The translations under genes were made by a program, and so were the position numbers. From positions 1 through 64,000 of the forward strand of contig JAVBJN010000039.1 of NCBI GenBank assembly GCA_031546985.1: DNA of 64,000 nt, read 5' to 3'. The stretch comes from JAVBJN01 sp031546985 (GTDB lineage: Bacteria; Bacteroidota; Bacteroidia; Chitinophagales; Chitinophagaceae). Positions 8,928-17,916 of the stretch are shown here, in pieces. Position 1 is the first letter of the stretch. Each line of letters begins with the position of its first letter. The notes under the pieces were generated by a model that had not been told where the DNA came from, did not search any database, and saw nothing but the letters and a program-made list of their open reading frames with translations.

Positions 8928-8956
8928 AAAGCCACGCAAAATAAATGCGTGGCTTT
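8928..8956 (-). terminator. terminator after etfA
   Basis: 11-bp arms AAAGCCACGCA / TGCGTGGCTTT around a 7-base AT loop, 18 bases past the etfA stop. A T-rich run follows on the minus strand. Confidence 0.85.
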
Positions 8957-8973
8957 CAGGATTTTAAAGTATT

Positions 8974-9948
8974 CTATTGCTGTGATGCTTTCAATTTCTT
9001 GAGTGCAGCATTCAGGCGTGGCACTACTTCAAACGCATCGCCTACGATTCCGTAGTCTGCAGCTTTAAAGAAAGGCGCTTCAGGATCTTTATTAATCACT
9101 ACAATATATTTAGATCCGTTTACACCAGCTAAGTGCTGGATGGCGCCGGAAATACCTACTGCAATGTACAGGTTAGGGCGGATGGTACCACCGGTTTGGC
9201 CCACGTGCTCGTGGTGATCGCGCCAGTGTGCATCGGCTACCGCACGGCTACAAGCCATAGCAGCACCAATAATATCGCCCATTTCTTCGAGCATACCCCA
9301 GTTTTCAGGACCTTTAAGACCACGGCCACCGGATACCACCAGTTCGGCTTCGGCCAAAGGCACTTTACCGCTGGCTTTTTGTACTTCTTTCACTTTTACG
9401 GTGAAATCGGCATCGCCCAGCTCTACGTTAAACGCAGTTACCGGAGCAGCAGCACCAATCTGCGCAACTGCAAAAGTGTTAGGTGTTAAGGCTACCACTT
9501 TAATGGCAGAATTTACACCTACATGTGCAAATGCCTTACCGGAAAATACGCTTTTCTTAACCACAAAACCATTGCTGGTATCGGGCATACCTACAGCACC
9601 TGCAACCAGACCAGCTTTGAGGCGGGCAGCTACACGGGGAGCAACCGCTTTACCGGTTACGCTGTTGGAGAAAATTACTACAGAAGCATTTTCTGCCTGC
9701 ACCGCAGCTGCTACAGCTTTGGCGTAAGCACGTGCTTCTAAATCATTCAGTTTATTGTTGGCTACATGCAGCACTTTAGCAGCACCGTATACACCCAGGT
9801 TGGCCAGCTCATCGGCAGCCACATCGCCCAGTACCAGCGCTACCGCTTGCGTACCCATCTGGGCAGCAATTTTGTTAGCGTAGTTTACGGCCTCGAGAGA
9901 TGATTTCTTTATTTTACCATTGCTTTGATCAGCAAATACTAAAACCAT
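8974..9948 (-). CDS. etfA: electron transfer flavoprotein subunit alpha
   Basis: 324 residues. The C-terminal FAD-binding domain shows the ETF-alpha signature region: VSGGRGLKGPENW, then GQTGGTIRPNLYIAVGISGA, IQHLAGVNGSKYIVVINKD and PEAPFFKAADYGIVGD. The N-terminal half (VLVFADQSNGKIKKSSLEA) is the ETF alpha/beta Rossmann-like domain. ETF carries electrons from acyl-CoA dehydrogenases to the quinone pool via ETF-ubiquinone oxidoreductase. It follows etfB by 54 bases and forms the end of that operon. It plausibly serves the acyl-CoA dehydrogenase at the left edge. Confidence 0.95.
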   Translation of the reverse strand: MVLVFADQSNGKIKKSSLEAVNYANKIAAQMGTQAVALVLGDVAADELANLGVYGAAKVLHVANNKLNDLEARAYAKAVAAAVQAENASVVIFSNSVTGKAVAPRVAARLKAGLVAGAVGMPDTSNGFVVKKSVFSGKAFAHVGVNSAIKVVALTPNTFAVAQIGAAAPVTAFNVELGDADFTVKVKEVQKASGKVPLAEAELVVSGGRGLKGPENWGMLEEMGDIIGAAMACSRAVADAHWRDHHEHVGQTGGTIRPNLYIAVGISGAIQHLAGVNGSKYIVVINKDPEAPFFKAADYGIVGDAFEVVPRLNAALKKLKASQQ

Positions 9949-10002
9949 GATAAATATGTTTAAATACGATTGTTAAAGATTGAAATTCTGTCCGTTGTCC
10001 AA

Positions 10003-10746
10003 TTAGATTACTTTGGCCTCTTCGTGCAGCAGACGTACCAGTTCTTCTTCATTACCGGCTTCTACATATTTGCAACCGGCTTTAGCTGGAGGCATTTCAT
10101 AACTTACAATAGCAGTAAGCGCTTCCACTGCTGAAGGCGCAACCACTTTCAGGGGTTTGGTACGGGCAGCCATAATACCGCGCATGTTAGGAATGCGGGG
10201 CTCAGACATACCTTTCTGGCAGCTGATCACCAGCGGCAGGGCGCAGGTATCTACTTCTTCGCCACCTTCAATCTCACGGCTCACCGTTACTTCGGTACCG
10301 CTTACATCCAGTTTGGTAGCCAGGGATACATAAGGCATATCCAGCAGTTCGGCAATCATACCACCTACAGCACCATTGTTGTAGTCGATAGATTCTTTAC
10401 CGGTAAGGATAAGATCGTAACCGTTTTGTTTGGCATAATCTGCAATCAAGGCAGCTGTAGCATAAGTATCGGCAGAGTCGGCATCGATGCGTATCGCTTC
10501 ATCACCACCCAGCGCCAGCGCTTTGCGGATGATAGGCTCTGCATCGGCTTTACCTACTGTAATCATATGCACATCAGAAGCCACACCAGCTTCTTTCAGT
10601 TCCAACGCACGCACCAGTGCATACCATTCATCATACGGGTTGATGATGTACTGTACGCCAGCTTCGTTGAATTTAGTATTGTTGTCCGTGAATGTTATTT
10701 TTGTGGTAGTGTCCGGAGCTTTACTGATACAAACTAAAATCTTCAT
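10003..10746 (-). CDS. etfB: electron transfer flavoprotein subunit beta
   Basis: 247 residues from the ATG at 10746 (MKILVCISKAPDTTTKITF); an open extension further upstream is non-homologous and was not used. Features: NPYDEWYALVRALELKEAG, DLILTGKESIDYNNGAVG (AMP-binding loop of ETF-beta) and LPLVISCQKGMSEPRIPNMRG, the conserved docking/recognition region. It forms a heterodimer with EtfA, its downstream neighbour. Confidence 0.95.
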   Translation of the reverse strand: MKILVCISKAPDTTTKITFTDNNTKFNEAGVQYIINPYDEWYALVRALELKEAGVASDVHMITVGKADAEPIIRKALALGGDEAIRIDADSADTYATAALIADYAKQNGYDLILTGKESIDYNNGAVGGMIAELLDMPYVSLATKLDVSGTEVTVSREIEGGEEVDTCALPLVISCQKGMSEPRIPNMRGIMAARTKPLKVVAPSAVEALTAIVSYEMPPAKAGCKYVEAGNEEELVRLLHEEAKVI

Positions 10747-10788
10747 TGTTATAGAATTAGAGTATTTAGGGTTATAACAAAGTACCTG

Positions 10789-10796
10789 CAAATATA
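10789..10796 (-). promoter_or_regulatory. candidate -7 box (TATATTTG) of etfBA
   Basis: TAnnTTTG match on the minus strand, 43 bases upstream of the etfB ATG. No convincing -33 element was found at 19-20 bases. Confidence 0.4.
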
Positions 10797-10822
10797 TAAC
10801 ATGCGGGCATAAAAAACACTTT

Positions 10823-11134
10823 ATGAACAGGAAAGAACAATTGATAGCACTTTTAACCGAAAATCCGGCCGATAGCTTTGTGAAACACGCGCTGGCACTG
10901 GAATGGATAAAGGAAGGAAATGACACCAAAGCCAGGGAGACATTTGAAGAATTGTTATCTGAAAACCCCGGTTATATTGGCTCTTACTACCACCTGGCCA
11001 AACTCTACGAGCGCATGGAAGAGACCGATCTGGCCGTGCAGACCTACGAAAAGGGGATGGAAAAGGCCAAACAGGCAGGGGAGCGCCATGCTTACAATGA
11101 ATTACAATCAGCTTTGGAATTCCTGTTGTACTAA
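10823..11134 (+). CDS. small tetratricopeptide-repeat protein
   Basis: 103 residues forming about two TPR-like helical hairpins (FVKHALALEWIKEGNDTKA; YYHLAKLYERMEETDLAVQT). It has no signal peptide, so it is probably a cytosolic protein-interaction module. Its stop codon overlaps the tilS start (TAATG), so the two are translationally coupled. It is divergent from etfB. The exact role is unknown; small TPR proteins preceding tilS recur in this phylum as far as I recall, but I cannot test that here. Confidence 0.8.
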   Translation: MNRKEQLIALLTENPADSFVKHALALEWIKEGNDTKARETFEELLSENPGYIGSYYHLAKLYERMEETDLAVQTYEKGMEKAKQAGERHAYNELQSALEFLLY

Positions 11135-12480
11135 TGGCAGCATCTAATTCTTTTCCCGCACAGGTAGCCCGTTTTGTAGCGGCGCAGCAGCTTTTGCCGC
11201 CGGCCAAACCCGTTTTGCTGGCCGTTAGCGGCGGCGCCGATTCTATGGTGTTGCTGCAGGTGTTTCACCAATTGGGTTATCGTTTTGCGGTAGCGCACTG
11301 CAATTTCCAGCTGCGGAGCAATGCTTCTGATAACGACGAGGCCCTGGTTACCGGCTATTGCAAAGACCGCAACATTACCTGCCATACCATCCGCTTCGAT
11401 ACCACAGCTTATGCTGCCATGCACAAGCAATCGATAGAGGAAGCGGCACGTAACCTGCGGTACGACTGGTTTCGCCAGCTTTGTACCGAACAGAACTACC
11501 ACAGTATTGCCACTGCGCACCATGCCGATGACAGCATTGAAACCGCATTTATGAACTTTTGCAAAGGCACCGGTATTAGTGGCCTGCACGGTATTTTACC
11601 CAATGCCAACCAGGTGATACGCCCTTTGCTCTTTGCCAGCAAAGCAGAGCTGCTGGCTTATGCACGCGATAACAATATTCCTTTTCACGAAGACGCCAGC
11701 AACCAATCGGCCGATTATACGCGCAATTATTTCCGGCTGGAGGTATTGCCTGCCATTGAAAAAACGATTCCCGGTTTCCGGAAAAACATGCTTGCCAACA
11801 TTCGCCGGTTTAGCGAACAGGAATGGTTGTACCTGCAACAAATAGATATGCTCAAGAAAAAACTGGTAGAACAGCGTGGTGCCGAATGGTTTATTCCAGT
11901 GCTGAAACTAAAACAATATCCCGTAGCCGAAACGTTGCTGTTCGAAGTTCTTAAACCTTTTGGTTTTACCCCGGCCCAATCGGCCGAAGCCGCTAAGCTT
12001 GCAGATGCGCCAACGGGCAAATGGATGGTATCGGACACACACCGGCTGCTGAAAAACCGTAATTTCCTTATCATCAGCACGCTTATTACAACAGCAGCAG
12101 AAATGGTTGTAATAGAATCGGGCAACCAAACTATTACTTTTGCCGAAGGGCAATTGCAATTGCAAACGGTAAAAGAAGCCAACCTGAACGAGGCCAATGC
12201 CAATACGATCTTTGTGGATGCAGCAGCGCTAACCTTTCCGCTGATACTCCGCAAGAAGAAAGAGGGTGATTATTTTTACCCGATAGGCATGAACCATAAA
12301 AAGAAAAAGCTGGCCCGTTTCCTGATAGATCAGAAAGCTTCCTTGGTTCAAAAAGAAAGGGTATGGGTGCTAGAAAGTGATAAACGCATTGTTTGGGTAA
12401 CCGGCATGCGTGCCGATGAGCGGTTTAAATTAACACCGCATACCAGGCAGATCGTGTGTATTACGTTGGTGCCCGGATAA
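11134..12480 (+). CDS. tilS: tRNA(Ile)-lysidine synthetase
   Basis: 448 residues. The PP-loop ATPase motif is LLAVSGGADSMVLL (about 28-41), followed by VAHCNFQLR, the NLRYDWFR region and the IATAHHADDSIETAFMN motif, then the RPLLFASKAELLAYA and DASNQSADYTRNYFR segments typical of TilS. A C-terminal TilS domain follows (FPLILRKKKEGDYFYPIGM ... KKKLARFLIDQK). The enzyme converts cytidine 34 of tRNA-Ile(CAU) to lysidine and is essential for AUA decoding. It is coupled to the preceding TPR gene. Confidence 0.95.
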   Translation: MAASNSFPAQVARFVAAQQLLPPAKPVLLAVSGGADSMVLLQVFHQLGYRFAVAHCNFQLRSNASDNDEALVTGYCKDRNITCHTIRFDTTAYAAMHKQSIEEAARNLRYDWFRQLCTEQNYHSIATAHHADDSIETAFMNFCKGTGISGLHGILPNANQVIRPLLFASKAELLAYARDNNIPFHEDASNQSADYTRNYFRLEVLPAIEKTIPGFRKNMLANIRRFSEQEWLYLQQIDMLKKKLVEQRGAEWFIPVLKLKQYPVAETLLFEVLKPFGFTPAQSAEAAKLADAPTGKWMVSDTHRLLKNRNFLIISTLITTAAEMVVIESGNQTITFAEGQLQLQTVKEANLNEANANTIFVDAAALTFPLILRKKKEGDYFYPIGMNHKKKKLARFLIDQKASLVQKERVWVLESDKRIVWVTGMRADERFKLTPHTRQIVCITLVPG

Positions 12481-12558
12481 ATGCTCCTCCTGCGGGGGAG
12501 ATGATGAGATTACAATTGCTTGAACCTGGGAGGACGCTGCACCTGACAGGTTGGAGAG

Positions 12559-12602
12559 ATCCTGTATCGACCCTTCGACAGGCTCAGGGGCCGATACAGG
12601 AT
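12559..12602. repeat. intergenic inverted repeat containing TTCGACAGGCTCAG
   Basis: 11-bp arms ATCCTGTATCG / CGATACAGGAT flank a 22-base loop that contains CTTCGACAGGCTCAG. It sits between convergent tilS and osmC. The loop motif recurs at other intergenic sites of this window (23.9, 24.07, 46.76 and 48.9 kb). It may act as a terminator or a REP-like element. Confidence 0.7.
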
Positions 12603-12606
12603 TTGA

Positions 12607-13083
12607 CTACGCCTGCAGGGCCTCTACGAGCGGATTATGATTTACCGGAAAATTGACGGAATTAGCAATAAAGCACATTTTGTGTGCTTCATCGTGCAGC
12701 TCCAGGGCTTTATCGATCATCGAAATATCTGCTACAATAATCTTGGGATGCAGCATTACTTCTATAAACTTACCGCTGCCATTGTGCACCACTTCCATTG
12801 TACCAATGGCATGATCTACATATTGGGTAACAATTATACCCGCATCTGCACATAAGTGCAGGTACCACAGCATATGACAGGAAGATAGCGAGCTCACCAG
12901 CATATCCTCCGGGTTATAATGCTGTACATCGCCACGAAAAGCAGCATCGGAAGAGCCATAAATAATAGGTTTTCCATTGGCCTGGATGGTATGGTTGCGA
13001 TCGTATTCGGCATAACCGGATGTTCCCATGCCTTTATTGCCGGTCCAGGTAATCGTAAGATGGTAATGGTGCGCTGTAGACAT
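12607..13083 (-). CDS. OsmC-family peroxiredoxin-like protein
   Basis: 158 residues from the ATG at 13083 (MSTAHHYHLTITW). It contains the OsmC fold signature PEDMLVSSLSSCHMLWYLHLC, with the first catalytic cysteine in SSCHM, and a second cysteine near the C-terminus in HKMCFIANSV. OsmC/YhfA-group proteins reduce organic hydroperoxides with these two cysteines. The spacing fits the smaller YhfA/OsmC-like subgroup. A longer in-frame extension upstream is not conserved-looking. It is monocistronic and convergent with tilS. Confidence 0.88.
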   Translation of the reverse strand: MSTAHHYHLTITWTGNKGMGTSGYAEYDRNHTIQANGKPIIYGSSDAAFRGDVQHYNPEDMLVSSLSSCHMLWYLHLCADAGIIVTQYVDHAIGTMEVVHNGSGKFIEVMLHPKIIVADISMIDKALELHDEAHKMCFIANSVNFPVNHNPLVEALQA

Positions 13084-13166
13084 ACCCTTAAGTAACGAAA
13101 AATTACGCAGATTTACAAACACAATTTGATTGTACCTGCAACGAACTTCAACCTTACCAGGTTTAT

Positions 13167-13811
13167 TTACCGGACTACTCTTATCAAAAACCAAAGGATA
13201 AGACTAGCCACCGAAAACATAAGCAGCACAGAACCGCGATTGCGGTCTTTATCTGTATAGCGCCATACACTAGTACCATCGGCCAGTGTTTTTTTTGTAT
13301 AAGCGATGTGCATACCAACGAGTACCCCCAACAAGCCACCAAATAAAGCACATATATACCCCACAAGCCATAAACTTTTTGCCGCGGGTTCAGGTGCTGC
13401 CAAAGCTTTGCTCTGTTTACGCTGTTTAGAACTTTCTGTTTCGTCGCCTATGTTCACACCCCTATCATTAAGAAGTTTTAAAGCAAGTTCATAATCCAAA
13501 GGGCCCCAATCTTCCCGATGATGAACAATATCAAGCAGCTCCTTATTCGAAAATTTAAACAAGTAATAATCGGGCTCTATACTTTCCAGCATTTCTTTGT
13601 AATAAGCCGACATGATTTTGTCTGCCCTTTCAAAATCACCGGGAACCAGCATCACACGAATCTCACGGTTCAATGGGTTTCCGGAAAAAGATGGATCAAA
13701 ATACTGTTGGTTGTCTTCAATCTTGATGGAAATTCCTTGTTTCGTTAACTGTGTAGCCAGCTCATCAGCCAAAACCTCATCATTAAATTTTTGGTAAACC
13801 TTTAATTCCAT
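13167..13811 (-). CDS. hypothetical protein, DUF2007-like N-terminus and two C-terminal TM helices
   Basis: 214 residues. The N-terminal 70 residues (VYQKFNDEVLADELATQL, ending VMLVPGDFERADKIM) look like the ferredoxin-like DUF2007 'putative signal transducing' fold. A middle acidic/helical part (DIVHHREDWGPLDYELA) is followed by two hydrophobic helices (about 143-165 and 195-212). It is probably an inner-membrane protein with a cytosolic sensor-like domain. Function unknown. Confidence 0.6.
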   Translation of the reverse strand: MELKVYQKFNDEVLADELATQLTKQGISIKIEDNQQYFDPSFSGNPLNREIRVMLVPGDFERADKIMSAYYKEMLESIEPDYYLFKFSNKELLDIVHHREDWGPLDYELALKLLNDRGVNIGDETESSKQRKQSKALAAPEPAAKSLWLVGYICALFGGLLGVLVGMHIAYTKKTLADGTSVWRYTDKDRNRGSVLLMFSVASLILWFLIRVVR

Positions 13812-13897
13812 ATCGTGCTAGTAAATGATTGCCATCTAAGTAACAAAACATACCCTTCAAAAACAACTGTTATGAATAGTAGCTTGAACATTAAAAA

Positions 13898-13919
13898 GCC
13901 GCACCAAATGGTACGGCTC
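13898..13919 (-). terminator. terminator after bestrophin gene
   Basis: AGCCGCACC / GGTACGGCT arms (one mismatch) with an AAAT loop. The minus-strand side ends in TTTTT. It lies 60 bases beyond the bestrophin stop. Confidence 0.65.
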
Positions 13920-13979
13920 AAAGCTGGAAGCGACTATATGCTTCAGCACAGGGTTCTTGAAATGTAGTAATGAGTAATT

Positions 13980-14918
13980 CTACAAAATATAATAAGCTGC
14001 TCTTTCTACTTTTACCCGCACGGTGCGGTTGGTAACGGGCGATGGTGCAGGAGCGTACTCGCGCAGCATCTGGCGCAGATCCGATTCAATGTTGCCCGAA
14101 ATAGCCGTCATAGGCGTATCCGTAGGTTTATTTTCGAACGGATCTTGTAGGTGAATCGCCATTTTCTCGATCAGCAAAAAAGATGCGGAGATGGCTACTA
14201 CCAATGGAATTTCAAAAAAGCCTACATACTCGATCACACCAAACGGCAGCAGGCCTATAAACAACAACAGTGCAAAATGAATGTACAGGCTATACGTAGC
14301 AGGAAACACTGTGTTCTTAATCCGCTCACATTTACCCATTGAATCGCACAGGCGGCTGATGGTTTTATCGATCTCTACTTGCTGGTAGCTGTTGAGCCAA
14401 CCATTGTTAAGCGCTACGCTCAGGTCGCGGCCATGCAGCTCCAGCATAGCAACCGGCGCGTTGGAATAGCGGGCTACATGCTCGTAATCGCGCTTGCCCA
14501 GGTATTTATCCATACCCTCTAAAGCATCTTGTCCACGCAGTTTGCGGCTCAGGCTAAAGCACCAGGCCATTTGGCGGTGTATAAACCGCTGCTGGAACAA
14601 TGCCAGGTCTTCCTGGTCGTAAGAAACCTGGGTAAAACTCAGCACCTGGCGGGCCAGCGAGCGCGAATCGTTTACGATAGCGCCCCAGATATGACGGGCC
14701 TCCCACCAGCGGTCGTAAGCCTGGTTAGACCTAAACCCCAGCAATAATGAGAGCACCGTACCCAAAACCGTAGGAATGGCAATGGGAATGGAGATTTTGG
14801 TCACATGAAAGTTGCTGTACAATAGCTCGATAACGAGTGCATACACAGCGATCAGCAAAAGCTCTGTTTTGATTTTGCCGAATATGTATTGGAATGGTAT
14901 ATTCTTTTGTAACAGCAT
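13980..14918 (-). CDS. bestrophin-family anion channel
   Basis: 312 residues. The N-terminal membrane region has two hydrophobic helices (LLLIAVYALVIELLYSNF, PIAIPTVLGTVLSLLLGFR) leading into SNQAYDRWWEARHIWGAIVNDSR, the bestrophin/UPF0187 signature. Further membrane segments are near residues 205-225 and 228-250 (YIHFALLLFIGLLPFGVIEYVGFF), followed by EKMAIHLQDPFENKPTDTP, a conserved C-terminal motif of prokaryotic bestrophins. These are pentameric channels. The universal stress protein gene ends 18 bases upstream, so the two are probably one operon. Confidence 0.9.
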   Translation of the reverse strand: MLLQKNIPFQYIFGKIKTELLLIAVYALVIELLYSNFHVTKISIPIAIPTVLGTVLSLLLGFRSNQAYDRWWEARHIWGAIVNDSRSLARQVLSFTQVSYDQEDLALFQQRFIHRQMAWCFSLSRKLRGQDALEGMDKYLGKRDYEHVARYSNAPVAMLELHGRDLSVALNNGWLNSYQQVEIDKTISRLCDSMGKCERIKNTVFPATYSLYIHFALLLFIGLLPFGVIEYVGFFEIPLVVAISASFLLIEKMAIHLQDPFENKPTDTPMTAISGNIESDLRQMLREYAPAPSPVTNRTVRVKVERAAYYIL

Positions 14919-14936
14919 AAGGATGATTTAATGGGA

Positions 14937-15419
14937 TCAGGTAGCCTGCAAAACCCTTTTTTCGCGGGTAACGGCAAAGCTGAAAGTGGCTGGTGAACGG
15001 AAAGTGGTAAGCAAAGGCATCTTGCTTTTGGCAATTAACTTACCGGGATGAATGCTTTGCGGGTGTGTAAGCTGCAAATTGATGCTTTCCGGGTACACAA
15101 TCATATCTGCACCGCAGGCAGAGAGGAAACTCCTGAAAACAGCCCGGGTATCGCCATACACATACTGCACTGTAATGGAATTGATGTTAAACGTGTAGCG
15201 CTTCTTTAACGCTTCGCATTTGGCCATAAACTGGTCGGTCATGAGCCGGGTATGGTGAATGCTTTTGTTTACAAACAGCAGATCGCGGATGCCGGAGGGC
15301 ATATCAAATACATGAAACAAAATAATGTTCATGCGGTCTGCATTCAGTGTTTCGGCAGTTTGCTCCACCAGGTCGAGGGAGGAAAGACTAAAATCGGTTG
15401 GTATCAGAATTTGTTTCAT
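14937..15419 (-). CDS. universal stress protein (UspA)-like
   Basis: 160 residues from MKQILIPTDFSLSSLDLVEQ (ATG at 15419). The N-terminus is the canonical USP strand-helix (ILIPTDFS), followed by NIILFHVFDMP and later YGDTRAVFRSFLSACGADMIVYPE. The usual ATP-binding GxxGxGxxx(S/T) signature is not seen; instead HPGKLIAKSKMPLLTT stands at that place. It may therefore be a non-ATP-binding member. The downstream bestrophin gene is 18 bases away, and a two-component system is upstream. Confidence 0.72.
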   Translation of the reverse strand: MKQILIPTDFSLSSLDLVEQTAETLNADRMNIILFHVFDMPSGIRDLLFVNKSIHHTRLMTDQFMAKCEALKKRYTFNINSITVQYVYGDTRAVFRSFLSACGADMIVYPESINLQLTHPQSIHPGKLIAKSKMPLLTTFRSPATFSFAVTREKRVLQAT

Positions 15420-15527
15420 ACTAAGGCATTTAAACGTTACATGGTAGTACATGCAAAGTTGGATGCCGGCCATTAGAACGGCCTAATAAACGCCTTAGAA
15501 TCGGGTTAGAAGAAGATTAGAATCAAA

Positions 15528-16916
15528 TTAGAGACCCGCTTGTCTGTTTTCCTGAAACACCGGAAGCATAACTACCACACGGGTTCCGGTGTCCTGCACC
15601 GACAATACGGAGATATTGCCGTGGTGCAATCTTATAATATTCATACTTAGTGGTAAGCCAATGCCATACCCCCGGTAGGTTTGCACATTCGAAGCCCGGA
15701 AGAATGGTGTAAAAATGTCTTTCAGTTCTTTTTCGGGAATACCAATGCCTTTGTCTTCAATAATCACCTGTAGTTGTGTACCATCGGAATGGATGCTTAC
15801 CGTTACCTGTTTATTGTCGGAGTACTTGCAGGCATTGAGCACAATATTACTCACTGCCAGTTTCAGCAGATCGGCGTTGCCTTCTACTTCCAGGAAAGTT
15901 TCGTCCTCTGGCAGGTTATCGAGTACCAGCTGCACATTGTGCCGGTTGGTAATGTTTTCTACATTATGTTTTACATCGCAGAGCAGTTCATCGATCCGCA
16001 GCGGTGTCCATTGTTGTTTTTTACCGTCAAATCCCGTTTGAGCCAGGCTCAGCAGGCTGTCGATAATAAGTTTTAGTTTCTCTGCTTCATGCAAGATGTT
16101 TTGCATGGCTTGCTTTAGCTCAGGCACTGTACGCTCGCCGGTAAGCGATAAATCGGCTTCGCCCAGGATAGTGGTTACGGGCGTGCGAAACTCGTGCGAG
16201 GCATTGCTCACAAAATTCTGCTGCGTTTCAAATGCCGTACGCAGGCGGTACAGCATATCGTTAAAGGTATTGGTTAGTTGTGCTATCTCATCCTCGCCAC
16301 GGTAAACGGGTAGCTCTACTGCAAGGTTTTCGGCATTAATGGTTTTAACCTGGCGAATGATGTTGCGCACCGGTGCAAAAGTCTGCCGGGAAAATATTAA
16401 ACCCACTGTAAACACAATGAGCATGGCTGAAAAGAACCCCGCTATAAGCAAATACCGGAGATTGCGCAGGGTAGAAGTAAGCGGCTCGTTACGTGCCGAT
16501 AGCAGCACGATAAAATTGCCCTGGTTATCTGGGTAATAAATAGCAGTATAGTAAGTATCGCCGCTTTGGTAATTGGCTACACCGTGGTGCACCACCTGTT
16601 TGTAGAATTTTTGTGGCAGGTGCAGGGTAGAAGGTTGCGCCTGCATGACTTGTGTATCGCTTACTTCTATAAAAAACTCTTTTTCGCCCTGCAATACTTC
16701 CAGGTGAGCTTTGCGAATGTCGTCGTATGCCGTTACAGAACTTTCATCCTGCTCCAGTTTTACCCTGGCGGCTACAAACGCGCGTATCTCCAGGCGCTTA
16801 TAAAAATCTGTGGCGGCAAAGCGGCTGGTGAGCACATATACAAACATACCCAGCGCCAGCAGGATAACCCCGGTAAGGATGGTATACAGTAAAGCGGTTT
16901 TTGTTTGTATCCTCAT
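15528..16916 (-). CDS. membrane sensor histidine kinase (HAMP-HisKA-HATPase)
   Basis: 462 residues. TM1 at about 9-31 and TM2 at about 152-172 enclose a periplasmic sensor of some 120 residues. A HAMP linker follows, then the H-box NASHEFRTPVTTILGEADL (phospho-His), the N-box NIVLNACKYSD, the G1 box IEDKGIGIPEKEL and the G2 box GYGIGLPLSMNI. It is the partner of the OmpR-type regulator encoded 6 bases upstream. The signal is unknown; the downstream universal stress and bestrophin genes are possible targets. Confidence 0.93.
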   Translation of the reverse strand: MRIQTKTALLYTILTGVILLALGMFVYVLTSRFAATDFYKRLEIRAFVAARVKLEQDESSVTAYDDIRKAHLEVLQGEKEFFIEVSDTQVMQAQPSTLHLPQKFYKQVVHHGVANYQSGDTYYTAIYYPDNQGNFIVLLSARNEPLTSTLRNLRYLLIAGFFSAMLIVFTVGLIFSRQTFAPVRNIIRQVKTINAENLAVELPVYRGEDEIAQLTNTFNDMLYRLRTAFETQQNFVSNASHEFRTPVTTILGEADLSLTGERTVPELKQAMQNILHEAEKLKLIIDSLLSLAQTGFDGKKQQWTPLRIDELLCDVKHNVENITNRHNVQLVLDNLPEDETFLEVEGNADLLKLAVSNIVLNACKYSDNKQVTVSIHSDGTQLQVIIEDKGIGIPEKELKDIFTPFFRASNVQTYRGYGIGLPLSMNIIRLHHGNISVLSVQDTGTRVVVMLPVFQENRQAGL

Positions 16917-16922
16917 AATCCG

Positions 16923-17603
16923 TTATGCTTCTTTAACCATATAGCCCATGCCTACCACGGTATGCACCAGTTTAGACTCAAAGCCTTTATCAATTTTCTT
17001 ACGCAGGTAATTGACATACACATCTACCACATTGGTGCCCATATTAAAATCTACACCCCAAACCTTTTCCAGCAGGTCTAAGCGCGACAGTACCCGGTTC
17101 TGATTGCGTAAAAGACATTCCAACAACCGAAATTCTGTGGCAGTGAGCACAATATCCTTACCATTGCGTGTAACGGTTTTGGCATCGAGATTCATTTCAA
17201 GATCGGCCACTGCCAGCATTTCTGCCGCGGGTAGGGCATCTGGCACACTCCGGCGCAATAGCGAGCGGATACGGGCCTCCAGCTCTGCAAAGCGGAAAGG
17301 TTTTATCACATAATCATCGGCACCGCTATCCAACCCGGCTACAATATTTTCGGTGGTGCCCAATGCCGTAAGCATGAGTACCGGTGTATCTATATTTTTT
17401 TCGCGCAGCACCCGGCACAATTCAATGCCATTCATGCCCGGCAACATTACATCAATGATAAACAGCTGGTATTGCCCGTCCAGCGCCATTTGCAGCGCAA
17501 GATTACCATCGGGTGCCACACTTACCGCATATCCTTTTTCAGATAAGCCTTTGTGCATCATCGATGCTACCGAAGGTTCGTCTTCTACCAACAAAATTTT
17601 CAT
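16923..17603 (-). CDS. OmpR/PhoB-family response regulator
   Basis: 226 residues from the ATG at 17603. This start is chosen because AGGAG lies 6 bases before it, while an ATG two codons earlier has no spacing. Receiver domain: acidic pocket LLVEDEPSVAS, phospho-acceptor Asp in FIIDVMLPGMNG, Lys in DDYVIKPFRFAELEAR. The C-terminal winged helix (LTATEFRLLECLLRNQNRVLSR, VDVYVNYLRKKIDKGFE, VHTVVGMGYMVKEA) is the Trans_reg_C DNA-binding domain. First gene of the two-component operon. Confidence 0.95.
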   Translation of the reverse strand: MKILLVEDEPSVASMMHKGLSEKGYAVSVAPDGNLALQMALDGQYQLFIIDVMLPGMNGIELCRVLREKNIDTPVLMLTALGTTENIVAGLDSGADDYVIKPFRFAELEARIRSLLRRSVPDALPAAEMLAVADLEMNLDAKTVTRNGKDIVLTATEFRLLECLLRNQNRVLSRLDLLEKVWGVDFNMGTNVVDVYVNYLRKKIDKGFESKLVHTVVGMGYMVKEA

Positions 17604-17609
17604 ATACAT

Positions 17610-17858
17610 CTCCTGTTTAAGTGAGGGCCTTCATTTACCTGAATCAACAAATTTAATGGTTCGCGCTTATTTAAATGAATCTCCGGCCCTGTTTAAGACA
17701 AATGAAATGCTAAAAGGTTGTGGCAGGGGGCTGTTTTATGAAAAAAATGCCAATGAAGAGATCCTGCTTTCGCTCGTACCTCGCGCTGCAGGATGACATA
17801 CAAGAGGATAAGCATTGCATCACAAGCCTATTCAATCACAACAGTTTTATCAGAGATA
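17610..17858. other. intergenic gap with one dispersed repeat
   Basis: No convincing gene. Bases 17759-17799 carry one copy (reverse orientation) of the intergenic repeat built on TCATCCTGC...GCAGGATCTC that recurs at 44.16 and 51.2-51.5 kb. The rest is AT-rich 5' flank of the response regulator. Confidence 0.6.
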
Positions 17859-17866
17859 AAAAAAAA

Positions 17867-17885
17867 GTGCCGGAGAGTCCGGCAC
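17867..17885 (-). terminator. terminator after the 134-residue hypothetical gene
   Basis: GTGCCGGA / TCCGGCAC perfect arms with a 3-base loop, followed on the minus strand by nine T residues. Confidence 0.88.
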
Positions 17886-17916
17886 GTTCATAGGTTGGTT
17901 TGGTGAGGGGTAGGCG

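Noticed and set aside
10747..10929. N-terminal extension of EtfB
   Set aside because: The family begins at MKILVCISKAP; the 61 extra residues overlap the divergent TPR gene and the -7 box.
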